Source of the DNA: an uncultured Massilia sp. | Lineage (GTDB): Bacteria; Pseudomonadota; Gammaproteobacteria; Burkholderiales; Burkholderiaceae_D | DNA length: 64,000 nt | Assembly: GCF_913773735.1 (NCBI RefSeq) | Contig: NZ_CAJYEB010000018.1 | Coordinates: forward strand, 1-64,000 | Direction of reading: 5' to 3' | Shown here: in pieces, positions 52,337-61,247 of the stretch | Numbering within the stretch: position 1 is the first letter of the stretch | Layout: each line of letters begins with the position of its first letter | The notes under the pieces: model-generated | Database searches by the model: none | Told to the model about the DNA's origin: nothing | The model's input: the letters and a program-made list of their open reading frames with translations, nothing else | Made by a program: the position numbers and the translations under genes

Positions 52337-53227
52337 TCATTTCCCGGCGCCCGGCCCCTTGAAATACTTGAAGAACTCGGAGTTCGCATCCAGCACCAGG
52401 ATGTCGCTCTTGCCCTTGAAGGTGGCCTTGTACGCTTCCATCGAGCGATAGAAGCGGTAGAACTCGGGGTTCTTGCCGAACGAGGCCGCGTAGATCTGCG
52501 ACGCCTTCGCGTCGCCGTCGCCGCGGATGGTCTCGGCGTCGCGCTGCGCCTCGGCCAGGATGGTCGCGCGCTGGCGTTCGGCATCGCCGCGGATCTGCTG
52601 GCCCTCGGCCGCGGCGCCCGCGCGCACCTCATTGGCCACGCGCATGCGCTCGGCCTTCATGCGTTCGATCACCGCCGCGCTCACCTGGTCCGGGAAGTCG
52701 ATGCGCTTGAGGCGCACGTCGACGACTTCCACGCCCAGCACGCGCGCTTCCTTGGCCACGCGCTCGCGCACCGCCGCGCCCAGCGCGCCGCGCTGGCCCG
52801 ACACCACGTCGGCCACGCTGCGGGTGGCGGTTTCCGCCGCCAGCGCGGTGCGCACGATCTGCGTCATCTTCTCGCCGCCGCGCTCGGCGCCGGCACGCTC
52901 GGCGCCGGCATTGGTCTCGACCAGGTAGCGGCGCGGATCGACGATCTTCCACTTGACGAAGGCGTCGACCAGCAATTCCTTCTTCTCGGCGGTCGCGTAG
53001 CGCTCGCCGTCCGGGGTGTCCAGCGTCTGCAGGCGCTTGTCGAGCCAGACCACGTTCTGCAGCGGCGCCGGCAGCTTGAAGTACAGGCCCGGCTCCTTGA
53101 TCGTCTCGCGCAGTTCGCCCATCGCGTAGACGACGGCGTAGCGGTGCTGGTCGACCACGAACATCGACGAGGACGCCAGCACCACGGCCACGACCAGCGC
53201 GACCAGACTCGTTATCACACGGCTCAT
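52337..53227 (-). CDS. hflC: FtsH protease modulator HflC
   Basis: The 296-residue SPFH/band 7 protein has one N-terminal membrane anchor (VALVVAVVLASSSMFVVD, about 9-26) and a periplasmic band 7 domain with VDQHRYAVVYAMGELRETIKEPG. A long coiled-coil with AERMRVANEVRAGAAAEGQQ follows, and then YRSMEAYKATFKGKSDILVLD. It forms large cages with HflK around the FtsH protease and limits its action on membrane proteins. Its start overlaps the hflK stop in a TGATG junction. It ends the hfq-hflX-hflK-hflC unit. Confidence 0.97.
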   Translation of the reverse strand: MSRVITSLVALVVAVVLASSSMFVVDQHRYAVVYAMGELRETIKEPGLYFKLPAPLQNVVWLDKRLQTLDTPDGERYATAEKKELLVDAFVKWKIVDPRRYLVETNAGAERAGAERGGEKMTQIVRTALAAETATRSVADVVSGQRGALGAAVRERVAKEARVLGVEVVDVRLKRIDFPDQVSAAVIERMKAERMRVANEVRAGAAAEGQQIRGDAERQRATILAEAQRDAETIRGDGDAKASQIYAASFGKNPEFYRFYRSMEAYKATFKGKSDILVLDANSEFFKYFKGPGAGK

Positions 53228-54693
53228 CAGCGGCTCTCCCGTTCGCGCGAATGCTCGCGGCTGCGCAGGTCGCGGTGCTGCGGCTGGGCCGGCGCGGCCT
53301 CCTGCTGCGGTTGCGCCTGCTGCGGCTGCGGCTGCTGTTGTGGCGCCGGCTGGGCCGCCGCGGTCGGCTGCCCCTGCTGCGCCGGTTGCGCCTGCTGTGC
53401 CGCCTGCTGCTGGCCCTGCGGCTGCGCCATCACCGGACCGGACTTGCTGCCGATCGCCGCCTCGTTGGCGGTCGACTGCGACAGCATCTTGTCGAGCGGC
53501 AGGTAGAGCTGGTTGGTGCCGGTCTTGGCGTCGATCAGGATCTTGCTGGTGCTGGAATAGATCTGCTGCATCGTGTCCATGTACATGCGGTCGCGCGTGA
53601 CCTGCGGCGCCTTGGCGTACTCGGCCAGGATCCGGTCGAAGCGCGCGGCCACGCCGGTGGCGCGGTTCTCGACCTCGGCGCGGTAGGACTCGGCGCCTTC
53701 GAGCATGTCGGCGGCGCGGGTCTTCGCCTTCGGGATGATGTCGTCGGCATAGGCCTGCGCCTCGGCGCGCACGCGGGCGCGCTCTTCCTGCGCCTTGGCG
53801 ATCTCGTCGAAGGCCGGCGCCACCTGGTCGGGCGGCTGCACCGACTGCATGGTCACGCCGACGATCTCGGCGCCCAGGCCGTAGCTGTTGGCGATCTGCT
53901 GGATGCCGCGGCGCGCCTCGGCGGCCAGCGGTTCGCGGCCCTCGGCCAGCACGGCGTCCATCTTCGCCTTGCCGACCAGTTCGCGCACCACCGTCTCGGC
54001 GGCGTCGCGCACGGTCTCGACCTGGTCGCGGTTGTTGAACACCCAGGCGACCGGGTTGGTGATCTTGTACTGCACGGAGAACTGGACGTCGACGAGGTTC
54101 TCGTCGGCGGTCAGCATCAGCGCCTCGTTCGGCTGCTTGTTGCGCACGTTGGCGCGGTAGCCGATCTCGGTGGTCTGCACCTGGGCGACGTTGACGGTCT
54201 CGTGGGCCTGGAACGGGGCCGGCCAGCGCCAGTTGAAACCGGGCTGCGTCGTGTGCGACAGCTTGCCGAAGGTGGTGACGATGCCGACCTGCCCTTCCTG
54301 CACGATGAAGGCGCCGCTGGCGAGCCAGATCAGGGCGGCGATGGCGCCCACCACGGTCACGGTCAGGCCGGCGCCGCGCGCATCGGGACGGAAGCCGTCG
54401 CCGCCGCCATTGCCGCGCTTGTTGCCGAGCAGGCGGTTCAGGCGCTGGTTGAAGTCGCGCCACAGCTGGTCGAGGTCGGGCGGGCCGTCGTTGTTGTTCT
54501 GGTTGTTCGGGCGGCGGCCTTCCTGGGCCTTGCGCTCGCCCTCGGGCTTGTGGCCCCAGCGCGGGTCGTTCAGCGACAGCTTGACGCCGGCCGCGAGCAC
54601 GGAAAGCCGGGTACGCGGGGGCGTGCCCGGGGAAACCCGGCGCCGGCCGGACGACAGCCCGGCGCCAAGACGTCTGATCAGGGATACGAGCAT
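53227..54693 (-). CDS. hflK: FtsH protease modulator HflK
   Basis: The 488-residue partner of HflC has an Asn/Gly-rich cytosolic N-region (NNQNNNDGPP), a transmembrane helix (VTVVGAIAALIWLASGAFIV, about 112-131), a band 7 domain (VQEGQVGIVTTFGKL onwards) and a coiled-coil (EERARVRAEAQAYADDIIPK). A long Gln/Pro/Ala-rich C-terminal tail covers about 60 residues. The family normally begins near SLNDPRWG. Here about 40 basic residues precede it when the ATG at 54693 is used; no good Shine-Dalgarno supports that ATG, so a GTG nearer 54600 is an alternative start. It lies three bases after hflX. Confidence 0.95.
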   Translation of the reverse strand: MLVSLIRRLGAGLSSGRRRVSPGTPPRTRLSVLAAGVKLSLNDPRWGHKPEGERKAQEGRRPNNQNNNDGPPDLDQLWRDFNQRLNRLLGNKRGNGGGDGFRPDARGAGLTVTVVGAIAALIWLASGAFIVQEGQVGIVTTFGKLSHTTQPGFNWRWPAPFQAHETVNVAQVQTTEIGYRANVRNKQPNEALMLTADENLVDVQFSVQYKITNPVAWVFNNRDQVETVRDAAETVVRELVGKAKMDAVLAEGREPLAAEARRGIQQIANSYGLGAEIVGVTMQSVQPPDQVAPAFDEIAKAQEERARVRAEAQAYADDIIPKAKTRAADMLEGAESYRAEVENRATGVAARFDRILAEYAKAPQVTRDRMYMDTMQQIYSSTSKILIDAKTGTNQLYLPLDKMLSQSTANEAAIGSKSGPVMAQPQGQQQAAQQAQPAQQGQPTAAAQPAPQQQPQPQQAQPQQEAAPAQPQHRDLRSREHSRERESR

Positions 54694-54696
54694 AGG

Positions 54697-55914
54697 CTAG
54701 TGTGGTCGGGATAGTGCGGACATCTCGTCACCCGGCTGGATCGCCGGATGGGCGGCCTGGCCGGGAGGCGCATCGAGCGCGATGTCGAGGCCGCGCGGGT
54801 CGAACTCCGGTTCGTCCGCGGGCGCGGGGCCGGCGCTGGCCGCCTCGACGATGGCGTCGCGCAGCAGGTCGAGTCCGGCGCCGGTATGGGCGCTGATGAA
54901 GACGCGGCTGATCTTGCCATATTCATCACGTTCCACGCCCGGCTCCAGGCCGGCCGCGTCGATCTTGTTCCAGACCAGGATCTGCGGCACGTGGTCGGCG
55001 CCGATCTCGCGCAGCACCTCGTTGACCTGCTCGATCTGCTCCATGCGCACCGGCGAGGCGCCGTCGACGACGTGCAGCAGCAGGTCGGCGTGGATGGTTT
55101 CCTCGAGCGTGGCGCGGAACGCGGCCACCAGCTGGTGCGGCAGTTCGCGCACGAAACCGACGGTATCGGACACGACCACGTTGCCGACCTCCTCGCCCAG
55201 GTAGACCCGGCGCGAGGTGGTGTCGAGCGTCGCGAACAGCTGGTTCGCCACGTAGACGCCGGCCTTGGTGAGCGTATTGAACAGCGTCGACTTGCCGGCG
55301 TTGGTGTAGCCGACCAGCGATACGGAGAAAGTCTTGTTGCGGCCGCGCGAGCGGCGCTGGGTCTCGTGCTGCTTGCGCAGCTTGGACAGGCGCGCGCGCA
55401 GCATCTTGACGCGCTCGCCGATCAGGCGGCGGTCGGTCTCGAGCTGGGTTTCGCCGGGACCGCGCAGGCCGATACCGCCCTTCTGGCGCTCCAGGTGGGT
55501 CCAGCCGCGGATCAGGCGGGTGGCCAGGTGCTGCAGCTGGGCCAGTTCGACCTGCAGCTTGCCCTCGTGGCTCTGGGCGCGCTGGGCGAAGATGTCGAGG
55601 ATCAGGCTGGTGCGGTCGACCACGCGCACGCCCAGGCGGCGCTCGAGGTTGCGCTGCTGGGCGGGCGACAGGGCGTGGTTGAAGATGACGATGTCGATCT
55701 TGTCGGCCAGGCATGCCTGGGCGATCTCGTCGGCCTTGCCGCTGCCGACGAAATAGGCGGGATCGGGACTGTTGCGCTTGGCGGTGATGGTGGCGGCCGG
55801 CGTCGCTCCCGCGGAGCGCGCCAGCAGCGCCAGTTCTTCCAGGCTGGCCTTGAAGTCGCCAGTGCCGAAGTCGATACCGACCAATGCCGCGCGCATGACG
55901 GAGGCGTCAGCCAT
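54697..55914 (-). CDS. hflX: Ribosome-splitting GTPase HflX
   Basis: The 405-residue OBG-HflX GTPase frees stalled ribosomes, especially after heat stress. The N-terminal HflX domain has YFVGSGKADEIA and VVDRTSLILDIFAQRA, then the coiled-coil KGGIGLRGPGETQLETDRR. The G domain follows with G1 GYTNAGKSTLFN, G3 SDTVGFVRELPHQLV and G4 NKID. The ATG at 55914 is close behind GAGG; a GTG at 55923 overlapping the hfq stop and a later ATG before RAALVGID are alternatives. It is translationally close-coupled to hfq. Confidence 0.96.
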   Translation of the reverse strand: MADASVMRAALVGIDFGTGDFKASLEELALLARSAGATPAATITAKRNSPDPAYFVGSGKADEIAQACLADKIDIVIFNHALSPAQQRNLERRLGVRVVDRTSLILDIFAQRAQSHEGKLQVELAQLQHLATRLIRGWTHLERQKGGIGLRGPGETQLETDRRLIGERVKMLRARLSKLRKQHETQRRSRGRNKTFSVSLVGYTNAGKSTLFNTLTKAGVYVANQLFATLDTTSRRVYLGEEVGNVVVSDTVGFVRELPHQLVAAFRATLEETIHADLLLHVVDGASPVRMEQIEQVNEVLREIGADHVPQILVWNKIDAAGLEPGVERDEYGKISRVFISAHTGAGLDLLRDAIVEAASAGPAPADEPEFDPRGLDIALDAPPGQAAHPAIQPGDEMSALSRPH

Positions 55915-55919
55915 CGACC

Positions 55920-56156
55920 TCACTCGGCGTCTTGCTCAAGGTTGAGGTTGACGGCGCGTGCCGGGACGACGGTGGAGATAGCGTGCTTGTAGACCATCTG
56001 GGTGACCGTGTTACGCAGCAGGACTACGTACTGGTCGAAGGACTCGATGTGTCCCTGGAGCTTGATCCCGTTGACCAGATAGATCGAGACGGGTACGTGT
56101 TCCTTGCGCAAGGCGTTCAGGAATGGGTCTTGTAACAATTGCCCTTTGTTGCTCAT
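55920..56156 (-). CDS. hfq: RNA chaperone Hfq
   Basis: The 78-residue protein has the Sm-like fold: [19 protein letters not shown] with the sRNA-contacting Gln and Phe, Sm1 [18 protein letters not shown], and Sm2 MVYKHAIST with the YKHA signature. It forms a hexamer that pairs small RNAs with mRNAs. The short acidic C-tail (LEQDAE) is typical of betaproteobacteria. GGAG lies five bases before the ATG at 56156. A sigma32-like promoter precedes it. It is followed by hflX with an overlap or near-overlap. Confidence 0.99.
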   Translation of the reverse strand: MSNKGQLLQDPFLNALRKEHVPVSIYLVNGIKLQGHIESFDQYVVLLRNTVTQMVYKHAISTVVPARAVNLNLEQDAE

Positions 56157-56186
56157 AACAGCTCCGTGATGTTGTTGTCGTATAAA

Positions 56187-56213
56187 AATTGTGGCGGGAT
56201 GCCGGTTTTCAAG
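56187..56213 (-). promoter_or_regulatory. Sigma32-type (heat-shock) promoter candidate for hfq-hflXKC
   Basis: Leftward, a perfect CTTGAAA (56213-56207) is followed after 12 bp by CCACAATT (56194-56187), which matches the heat-shock -10 CCCCATNT at all but two defined positions. It ends about 30 bases before the hfq start codon. In Escherichia coli hfq is also known to have a sigma32 promoter, which supports the reading. Confidence 0.5.
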
Positions 56214-56336
56214 TGGGTGCGCCAACATTCTCACGTTGTGAATGTCGGCCGCAGGCTACTGTAACCTGTTTTGGTGTTTTTTGTCGTACTGCTATGGTTA
56301 GGTTTGGCTTAAACCGACCCGCGATTTCGGGTACGC

Positions 56337-56470
56337 AGGGTGGACGGCGTTGCCGTCCACGCGTCCAGGCGGCGCATGCGCGGCCATTGCGCGGTCAGCC
56401 TGCGCGTGGATGGCACTTGCGCGACCGGCGTGCGCCGCCTGGACGCGTGGACGGGGAACCCGTCCACCCT
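56337..56470. repeat. 134-bp element with ~43-bp near-perfect inverted ends between der and hfq
   Basis: The left arm starting AGGGTGGACGGCGTTGCCGT (56337 on) and the reverse complement of the right arm ending at 56470 agree over about 43 bases with only a few mismatches. Each arm also holds its own small hairpin (GTGGACGG with CCGTCCAC). The right end overlaps the der stop codon. With 56157-56336 it makes up the 312-base gap between hfq and der; apart from this and the hfq promoter I see no gene there. This looks like a REP- or MITE-type element. Confidence 0.7.
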
Positions 56471-57809
56471 ACTCGTCCTTGGCGAAGGGATTCTTCCCGC
56501 TGCGCAGCTCGATCCGCAGCGGCGTGCCGACCAGGTTGAAGGTGTCGCGGAAGTGCTTTTCCAGGTAGCGCTTGTACGGCTCGGTGACGCCGTCGAGCGC
56601 ATTGCCGTGGATGACGATGATCGGCGGATTCTGGCCGCCCTGGTGGGCATAGCGCATTTTCGGACGGGTGCCGCCCTTGCGCTTGGGCTCCTGCTTCTCG
56701 ACCGCTTCCTGCAGCGCGCGCGTCAGGCGCGGCGTCGACAGCTTGGCGGTGGCCGCGGCGTAGGCCGTGTCGATCGACTTCATCAGGTGGTTGATGCCGG
56801 TGCCCTTCAGCGCCGAGATGAACTTGGTCTCGGCGAAGCCCAGGAAGTCGAGCTTGCGGTCCATGTCGTTCTTGACCTGGTCGCGCTGGTCGCTGGTCAG
56901 GCCGTCCCACTTGTTCACCGCGATCACCAGCGCGCGGCCGGTTTCCAGGATGAAGCCGGCGATGTGCGCGTCCTGCTCCGAGATGTCCTGCTGGGCGTCG
57001 AGCATCAGCACGACCACGTTGGCTTCCGAGACCGATTGCAGGGTCTTGACGACCGAGAACTTCTCGATCGCCTCGAACACCTTGCCGCGGCGGCGGATGC
57101 CGGCGGTGTCGATCAGCGTGTAGTGGCGGCCGCCCTTCTCGAACGGCACTTCGATCGAATCGCGCGTGGTGCCCGGCATGTCGAAGGCGATCACGCGCTG
57201 CTCGCCGACCAGCGTGTTGATCAGCGTGGACTTGCCCACGTTGGGGCGGCCCACCAGCGCGATCTTGACGCCGTGGTCGGCCGGCGCCAGCTCTTCCTCT
57301 TCCTCGGGACGCGCCTGCAGCGCCTGGTCGATCGCCTCGTTGACGAGATCGAGCGTGCCGTCGCCGTGGGCGGCCGAGATCACGTACGGGTCGCCCATGC
57401 CCAGTTCATAGAACTCGGCGGTGACCGAGGTGTACTTCATGCCCTCGCTCTTGTTCACCACCAGCATGACCTTGCGGCCCGACTTGCGCAGGAAGTCGGT
57501 GATGGTCTTGTCGTGCGGCGTCAGGCCCTGGCGGCCGTCGACGATGAACATGACCACGTCGGCTTCCGCCACGGCCTGGCGCGTCTGCAGCGCCATCTCG
57601 TGCATGATGCCTTCCTTGGCCACCGGCTCGAAGCCGCCGGTATCGATGACCAGGAAGGGGCGTTCGCCCATCCGGCCCTCGCCGTAGTGACGGTCACGTG
57701 TCAGGCCCGGCAGATCCGCCACGAGCGCGTCGCGCGAGCGGGTCATGCGATTGAAAAGGGTCGACTTCCCGACGTTCGGGCGACCTACGAGTGCGATTAC
57801 CGGCTTCAT
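56469..57809 (-). CDS. der: Ribosome biogenesis GTPase Der (EngA)
   Basis: The 446-residue protein has two tandem GTPase domains, each with [10 protein letters not shown] (about residues 8-17 and 185-194), DTGGFE / DTAGIRRR switch regions, NKSEG / NKWDG G4 motifs, and a C-terminal KH-like domain. Der assembles the 50S ribosomal subunit and is essential. It lies seven bases after bamB on the same strand. Its stop codon overlaps the end of a palindromic element, an unusual join. Confidence 0.98.
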   Translation of the reverse strand: MKPVIALVGRPNVGKSTLFNRMTRSRDALVADLPGLTRDRHYGEGRMGERPFLVIDTGGFEPVAKEGIMHEMALQTRQAVAEADVVMFIVDGRQGLTPHDKTITDFLRKSGRKVMLVVNKSEGMKYTSVTAEFYELGMGDPYVISAAHGDGTLDLVNEAIDQALQARPEEEEELAPADHGVKIALVGRPNVGKSTLINTLVGEQRVIAFDMPGTTRDSIEVPFEKGGRHYTLIDTAGIRRRGKVFEAIEKFSVVKTLQSVSEANVVVLMLDAQQDISEQDAHIAGFILETGRALVIAVNKWDGLTSDQRDQVKNDMDRKLDFLGFAETKFISALKGTGINHLMKSIDTAYAAATAKLSTPRLTRALQEAVEKQEPKRKGGTRPKMRYAHQGGQNPPIIVIHGNALDGVTEPYKRYLEKHFRDTFNLVGTPLRIELRSGKNPFAKDE

Positions 57810-57816
57810 TGAAATA

Positions 57817-58971
57817 TCATTCGACCGCGATGGCGGTCACTGTTCCGTTTTGTGTTTGAAAAATCAGGTGCGATCCCGCCACCAGCGGGCTCGCCACGAT
57901 GGCGCTGCCGTCGGTCGCGGCGCGGGCCAGGAAGGCACCGTCCTCGCGCGACAGGAAATGCACGTAGCCCTGGTAGTCGCCGACGGCGACGGCGCGGCCG
58001 TACGACACCGGCGTGGACAGGCGGCGGAAGGCCAGCTTGTCGTTCTTCCAGGCGCTGGTGCCGGTGTCGCGGGCGTAGGCCGACAGCGCGCCCTTGTCGT
58101 CCGGGACGAACACGAAGCGCTGGTCGACGGCCACGCCGACTTCCGACGAGGTGTCGCGGGTCCAGCGCGCACTGCCGGTCAGCAGGTCGAAGCAGCCGGC
58201 GCGGCCCTGGTAGGACACCGCGCAGACGTCGCCGTCGATGATGACCGGCGCGCCGCCGATGTCGGTCACGCGTTCCAGCTCGGTCGCGCCGCGGGCGACG
58301 CCCACTTCGATCTCCCAGCGCGGCGCGCCGGTCGCCAGCAGCAGCGACAGCAGCTTGCCGCCCGGCTGGGCGATGATCACGTCCTTGTCGTGCACGACCA
58401 TGCCCGGCGCCAGGCGCAGGGTCAACGGCGGCGCGGCGCGCTGCACGGTCCACTTCTTCTGGCCCGAGGCGGCGTCGTAGCCGACGATGCGGTTGTCGAT
58501 GGTGCGCGCGACCACGATGCCCTGGCCGACGGCCGGCGCCGACAGGATCTCGCTCGACAGCTGGGCCTTCCACAGCGGCTTGCCGTCCATGTCGAAGGCC
58601 AGCAGCATGCCCTTGGCGCCGCCGACGGCGATCACGTTGCCGTCGGTGCCGACGCCGGCGGTCAGGTCCATGCCGGCCTTCACGCGCCACAGCTGGCGGC
58701 CGCTCTCGGCCTCGGCGCGCACGATCTCGCCGCCGCCGCCGGCGACGACCACGGTATTGCCGGCCAGCGCCGGCGTGAACTGGTAGTGCTGCGACTTGCC
58801 GACGTCCAGCTTCCAGGCGGTGCGCACGGCCATCGACCCCTTCAGGTCGACCAGCGGCGCGGGCTGGTTGCCCTTCGGCTTGGAGGCGAACGGGTTCAGC
58901 GAATTCAAGGTGGAGCAGCCCGTCATCAGGGCAAGGACACCGACACCAACGAGCTTGCGGGAAATGCGCAT
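57817..58971 (-). CDS. bamB: Outer membrane assembly lipoprotein BamB
   Basis: The 384-residue lipoprotein has signal and lipobox LMTGC (Cys19). An eight-bladed PQQ-type beta-propeller follows, with repeats such as [20 protein letters not shown] and [20 protein letters not shown]. BamB is part of the BAM complex that folds outer-membrane barrels and contacts BamA. The order hisS-yfgM-bamB-der is conserved. A 114-bp gap with palindromes separates it from yfgM. Confidence 0.97.
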   Translation of the reverse strand: MRISRKLVGVGVLALMTGCSTLNSLNPFASKPKGNQPAPLVDLKGSMAVRTAWKLDVGKSQHYQFTPALAGNTVVVAGGGGEIVRAEAESGRQLWRVKAGMDLTAGVGTDGNVIAVGGAKGMLLAFDMDGKPLWKAQLSSEILSAPAVGQGIVVARTIDNRIVGYDAASGQKKWTVQRAAPPLTLRLAPGMVVHDKDVIIAQPGGKLLSLLLATGAPRWEIEVGVARGATELERVTDIGGAPVIIDGDVCAVSYQGRAGCFDLLTGSARWTRDTSSEVGVAVDQRFVFVPDDKGALSAYARDTGTSAWKNDKLAFRRLSTPVSYGRAVAVGDYQGYVHFLSREDGAFLARAATDGSAIVASPLVAGSHLIFQTQNGTVTAIAVE

Positions 58972-59004
58972 GTTCTTTTTTACCTTGTTCTTGAAAATAC
59001 TACG

Positions 59005-59078
59005 CTCCCGCCTTGGCGGGAGCCCATGCCCTCATCCGTCGCCCCGGCCCCGGCCGGCCGCCCTGGCCGGAGCGACGG
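59005..59078. repeat. Palindromic block between yfgM and bamB
   Basis: CTCCCGCC-TT-GGCGGGAG (59005-59022) is followed by a larger imperfect dyad from CCGTCGC (59036) to GCGACGG (59078). The left side, GTCGCCCCGG, matches the REP-like unit at 1018 and 19441. No T-tract is present, so it more likely affects mRNA stability or relative expression than full termination. Confidence 0.6.
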
Positions 59079-59085
59079 TGTGTGC

Positions 59086-59745
59086 TTATGCCGGCTTGAC
59101 GCTGGCCGCCGGCGCCGGGGCGCCGCCGATCGCATCGAGCTTGACCTGGGTGATCTGGCGGCCCGGATGGTTCTTGTCCATCTTGTCCAGCGCCGCCTGG
59201 TAGGCGGCGCGCGCCTCGGCCGTCTTGTTCTGGGCGACCAGCACGTCGCCCTTGCGGTCCTGCACCTCGGCGGCGAACTGCGGCAGGAACGCGGCGTTCA
59301 GCACGGCCAGCGCCTGGTCGTAGGCCTTCTCGTCGAGCAGCACGCCGGACAGGCGCAGGCGCGCCACCGACTTGTACTCGTCGTTGCCGTGGTCGACCAC
59401 CCATTGCAGCTGCGCCTTGGCGGTCTTGAGGTCGTTGGCGTCGAACGCCGACTTGGCGGCGGCCAGCGCGGCCATCTGGGCGTAGGCGGTCGCGCCGAAC
59501 TTGCCCTCGACGTCGGCGGCGATGCGCTGCACCTTGGCGTTGTCGCTGGCCTGCGCGGCCTCGACCAGGCTGTCGTACAGGCCGGAGGCCTCGGCCGACT
59601 GCTTGGCCTGGTGCGAGCCCCAGAAATTCCAGCCGGCGTAGCCGGCCAGCGCGATGATCAGTACCCAGGTGATCAGGTTGCCGAAACGGCTCCAGAAGGC
59701 CTTGAAGTTGGCTATCTGTTCCTGTTCTTCGAGATCGTATGCCAT
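59086..59745 (-). CDS. yfgM: YfgM-type tetratricopeptide membrane protein (SecYEG ancillary subunit)
   Basis: The 219-residue protein has a cytosolic N-terminus, one transmembrane helix (about 25-45; LITWVLIIALAGYAGWNFWG) and a periplasmic TPR-like domain (about 60-205) with GDVLVAQNKTAEARAAYQAAL. In Escherichia coli YfgM works with PpiD at the SecYEG translocon in periplasmic chaperone traffic. It lies between hisS and bamB, the standard place. The gap to hisS is 42 bases. Confidence 0.93.
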   Translation of the reverse strand: MAYDLEEQEQIANFKAFWSRFGNLITWVLIIALAGYAGWNFWGSHQAKQSAEASGLYDSLVEAAQASDNAKVQRIAADVEGKFGATAYAQMAALAAAKSAFDANDLKTAKAQLQWVVDHGNDEYKSVARLRLSGVLLDEKAYDQALAVLNAAFLPQFAAEVQDRKGDVLVAQNKTAEARAAYQAALDKMDKNHPGRQITQVKLDAIGGAPAPAASVKPA

Positions 59746-59787
59746 TGTCGTTCTTGTCTGTTGGATGGATGGGGCCGCGGCGGCGGA

Positions 59788-61128
59788 TTACGGGTGGTAG
59801 TGCACGTGGTCGTGGTCGTGATCGTGGTCGTGCCCGCCCACGATCTGGTCGACCAGGTAGTCGACGGCGGCGTCGAAGGCCACGCTCTCCTGCTGTCCTT
59901 CGGCTTCGCGCAGCGACTTGACGGCGACGACGCCGTTGCTCACTTCGTCCTCGCCGATGATGACGGCGAAGGCGGCGCCCGAGCCGTCGGCCTTCTTCAT
60001 CTGGCTCTTGAAGCTGCCGGCGCCGGCCGGGGTGGCGCAGTGCAGGACCACGTCCAGGCCGGCGTCGCGGATGCGCTCGGCCAGGATGAAGGCGCGCAGG
60101 CGCGCTTGCTCGCCCTGGTGCACCATGTAGACGTCGCACTGGGCCGGCTCGGCCGGCTCGCCCTGCGCCTTCATCAGCTCGACCAGGCGCTCGATGCCCA
60201 TCGCGAAGCCGATGCCCGGCGTCGGCTTGCCGCCGAAGGTCTCGATCAGCGGATCGTAGCGGCCGCCGGCGCAGACGGTGCCCTGCGCGCCCAGCGCATC
60301 GGTGACCCACTCGAACACGGTGCGGTTGTAGTAGTCCAGGCCGCGCACCAGGCGCGGGTTGACGGTGTACTGGACGTTGTTGGCGTCCAGGATGGCCTTC
60401 AGGCCATCGAAGTGCGCCAGCGATTCCTCGCCCAGGTAGGACAGCAGCTGCGGCGCGGCGTTCACCAGGTCCTGCATCGCCGGGTTCTTGGTATCGAGGA
60501 TGCGCAGCGGGTTGGCGTGCAGGCGGCGCTTGGCCTCGGCGTCCAGCACGTCGGCGTTCGCCTCGAAATAGGCGATCAGGTCGGCGCGGTGGCGCTGGCG
60601 CTCGTCGGCATTGCCGATCGAGTTCAGTTCCAGGCGGATGCCGTCCAGGCCCAGGTCGTCCCACAGGCGGCGGCACAGCATGATCAGCTCGGCATCGATG
60701 TCCGGGCCCGAGAAGCCGATGGCTTCGGCGCCGAACTGGAAGAACTGGCGGTAGCGGCCGCGCTGCGGACGCTCGTGGCGGAACATCGGCCCCTTGTACC
60801 ACAGGCGCTTCGGGCCGTCGTAGGCGAGGTTGTGCTCGACCACGGCGCGCACGACGCCGGCCGTGCCTTCCGGACGCAGCGTGAGCAGGTCGCCGTTCAT
60901 CGAATCGGTGAAGGAATACATTTCCTTCTCGACGATGTCGGTGACGGCGCCGATGGCGCGCGCGAAGAGGCCGGTTTCCTCGACGATCGGGGTGACGATC
61001 TTCTGGTAGCCGTAGCTCTTGAGGACCGACTCCGCGGTGTTCTCGAACAGTTCCCACAGCGGCGCGTCGGCCGGGAGGATGTCGTTCATGCCTTTGATGG
61101 CAACAATCTTTTCTTTTTTGTCGGACAT
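59788..61128 (-). CDS. hisS: Histidyl-tRNA synthetase with His/Asp-rich C-terminal tail
   Basis: The 446-residue class II synthetase charges tRNA-His. It has motif 1 [13 protein letters not shown] region, motif 2 [18 protein letters not shown] (about 112-129), the histidine-specific motifs [15 protein letters not shown] and [10 protein letters not shown], and motif 3 [11 protein letters not shown]. The anticodon-binding domain follows. The last residues are [14 protein letters not shown], a run of histidines not needed for the enzyme and not usual in the family. The ATG at 61128 has AAGG upstream. It is followed by yfgM and preceded by ispG across a palindromic element. Confidence 0.98.
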   Translation of the reverse strand: MSDKKEKIVAIKGMNDILPADAPLWELFENTAESVLKSYGYQKIVTPIVEETGLFARAIGAVTDIVEKEMYSFTDSMNGDLLTLRPEGTAGVVRAVVEHNLAYDGPKRLWYKGPMFRHERPQRGRYRQFFQFGAEAIGFSGPDIDAELIMLCRRLWDDLGLDGIRLELNSIGNADERQRHRADLIAYFEANADVLDAEAKRRLHANPLRILDTKNPAMQDLVNAAPQLLSYLGEESLAHFDGLKAILDANNVQYTVNPRLVRGLDYYNRTVFEWVTDALGAQGTVCAGGRYDPLIETFGGKPTPGIGFAMGIERLVELMKAQGEPAEPAQCDVYMVHQGEQARLRAFILAERIRDAGLDVVLHCATPAGAGSFKSQMKKADGSGAAFAVIIGEDEVSNGVVAVKSLREAEGQQESVAFDAAVDYLVDQIVGGHDHDHDHDHVHYHP

Positions 61129-61146
61129 GTCAATTTGCCTTGCAAC

Positions 61147-61247
61147 GCGTGGTGGGCACGGGGTGCCCACCCTACGTTATGGTGATAATCTCGTAGGGCG
61201 GGCATTTGAGGCCAAAAGGCCTCAAATGAAACGTGCCCACCATTGCG
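61147..61247. repeat. Structured palindromic element between ispG and hisS
   Basis: Three nested features occur here. A hairpin GTGGGCAC-GGG-GTGCCCAC comes first. CCCTACG and CGTAGGG then face each other across 15 bases. A perfect 11-bp stem CATTTGAGGCC with AAAA loop lies at 61203-61228. The element ends flush with the ispG stop codon (61248). Its GTGGGCAC core resembles the GTGGACGG core of the element beside der. Confidence 0.65.
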
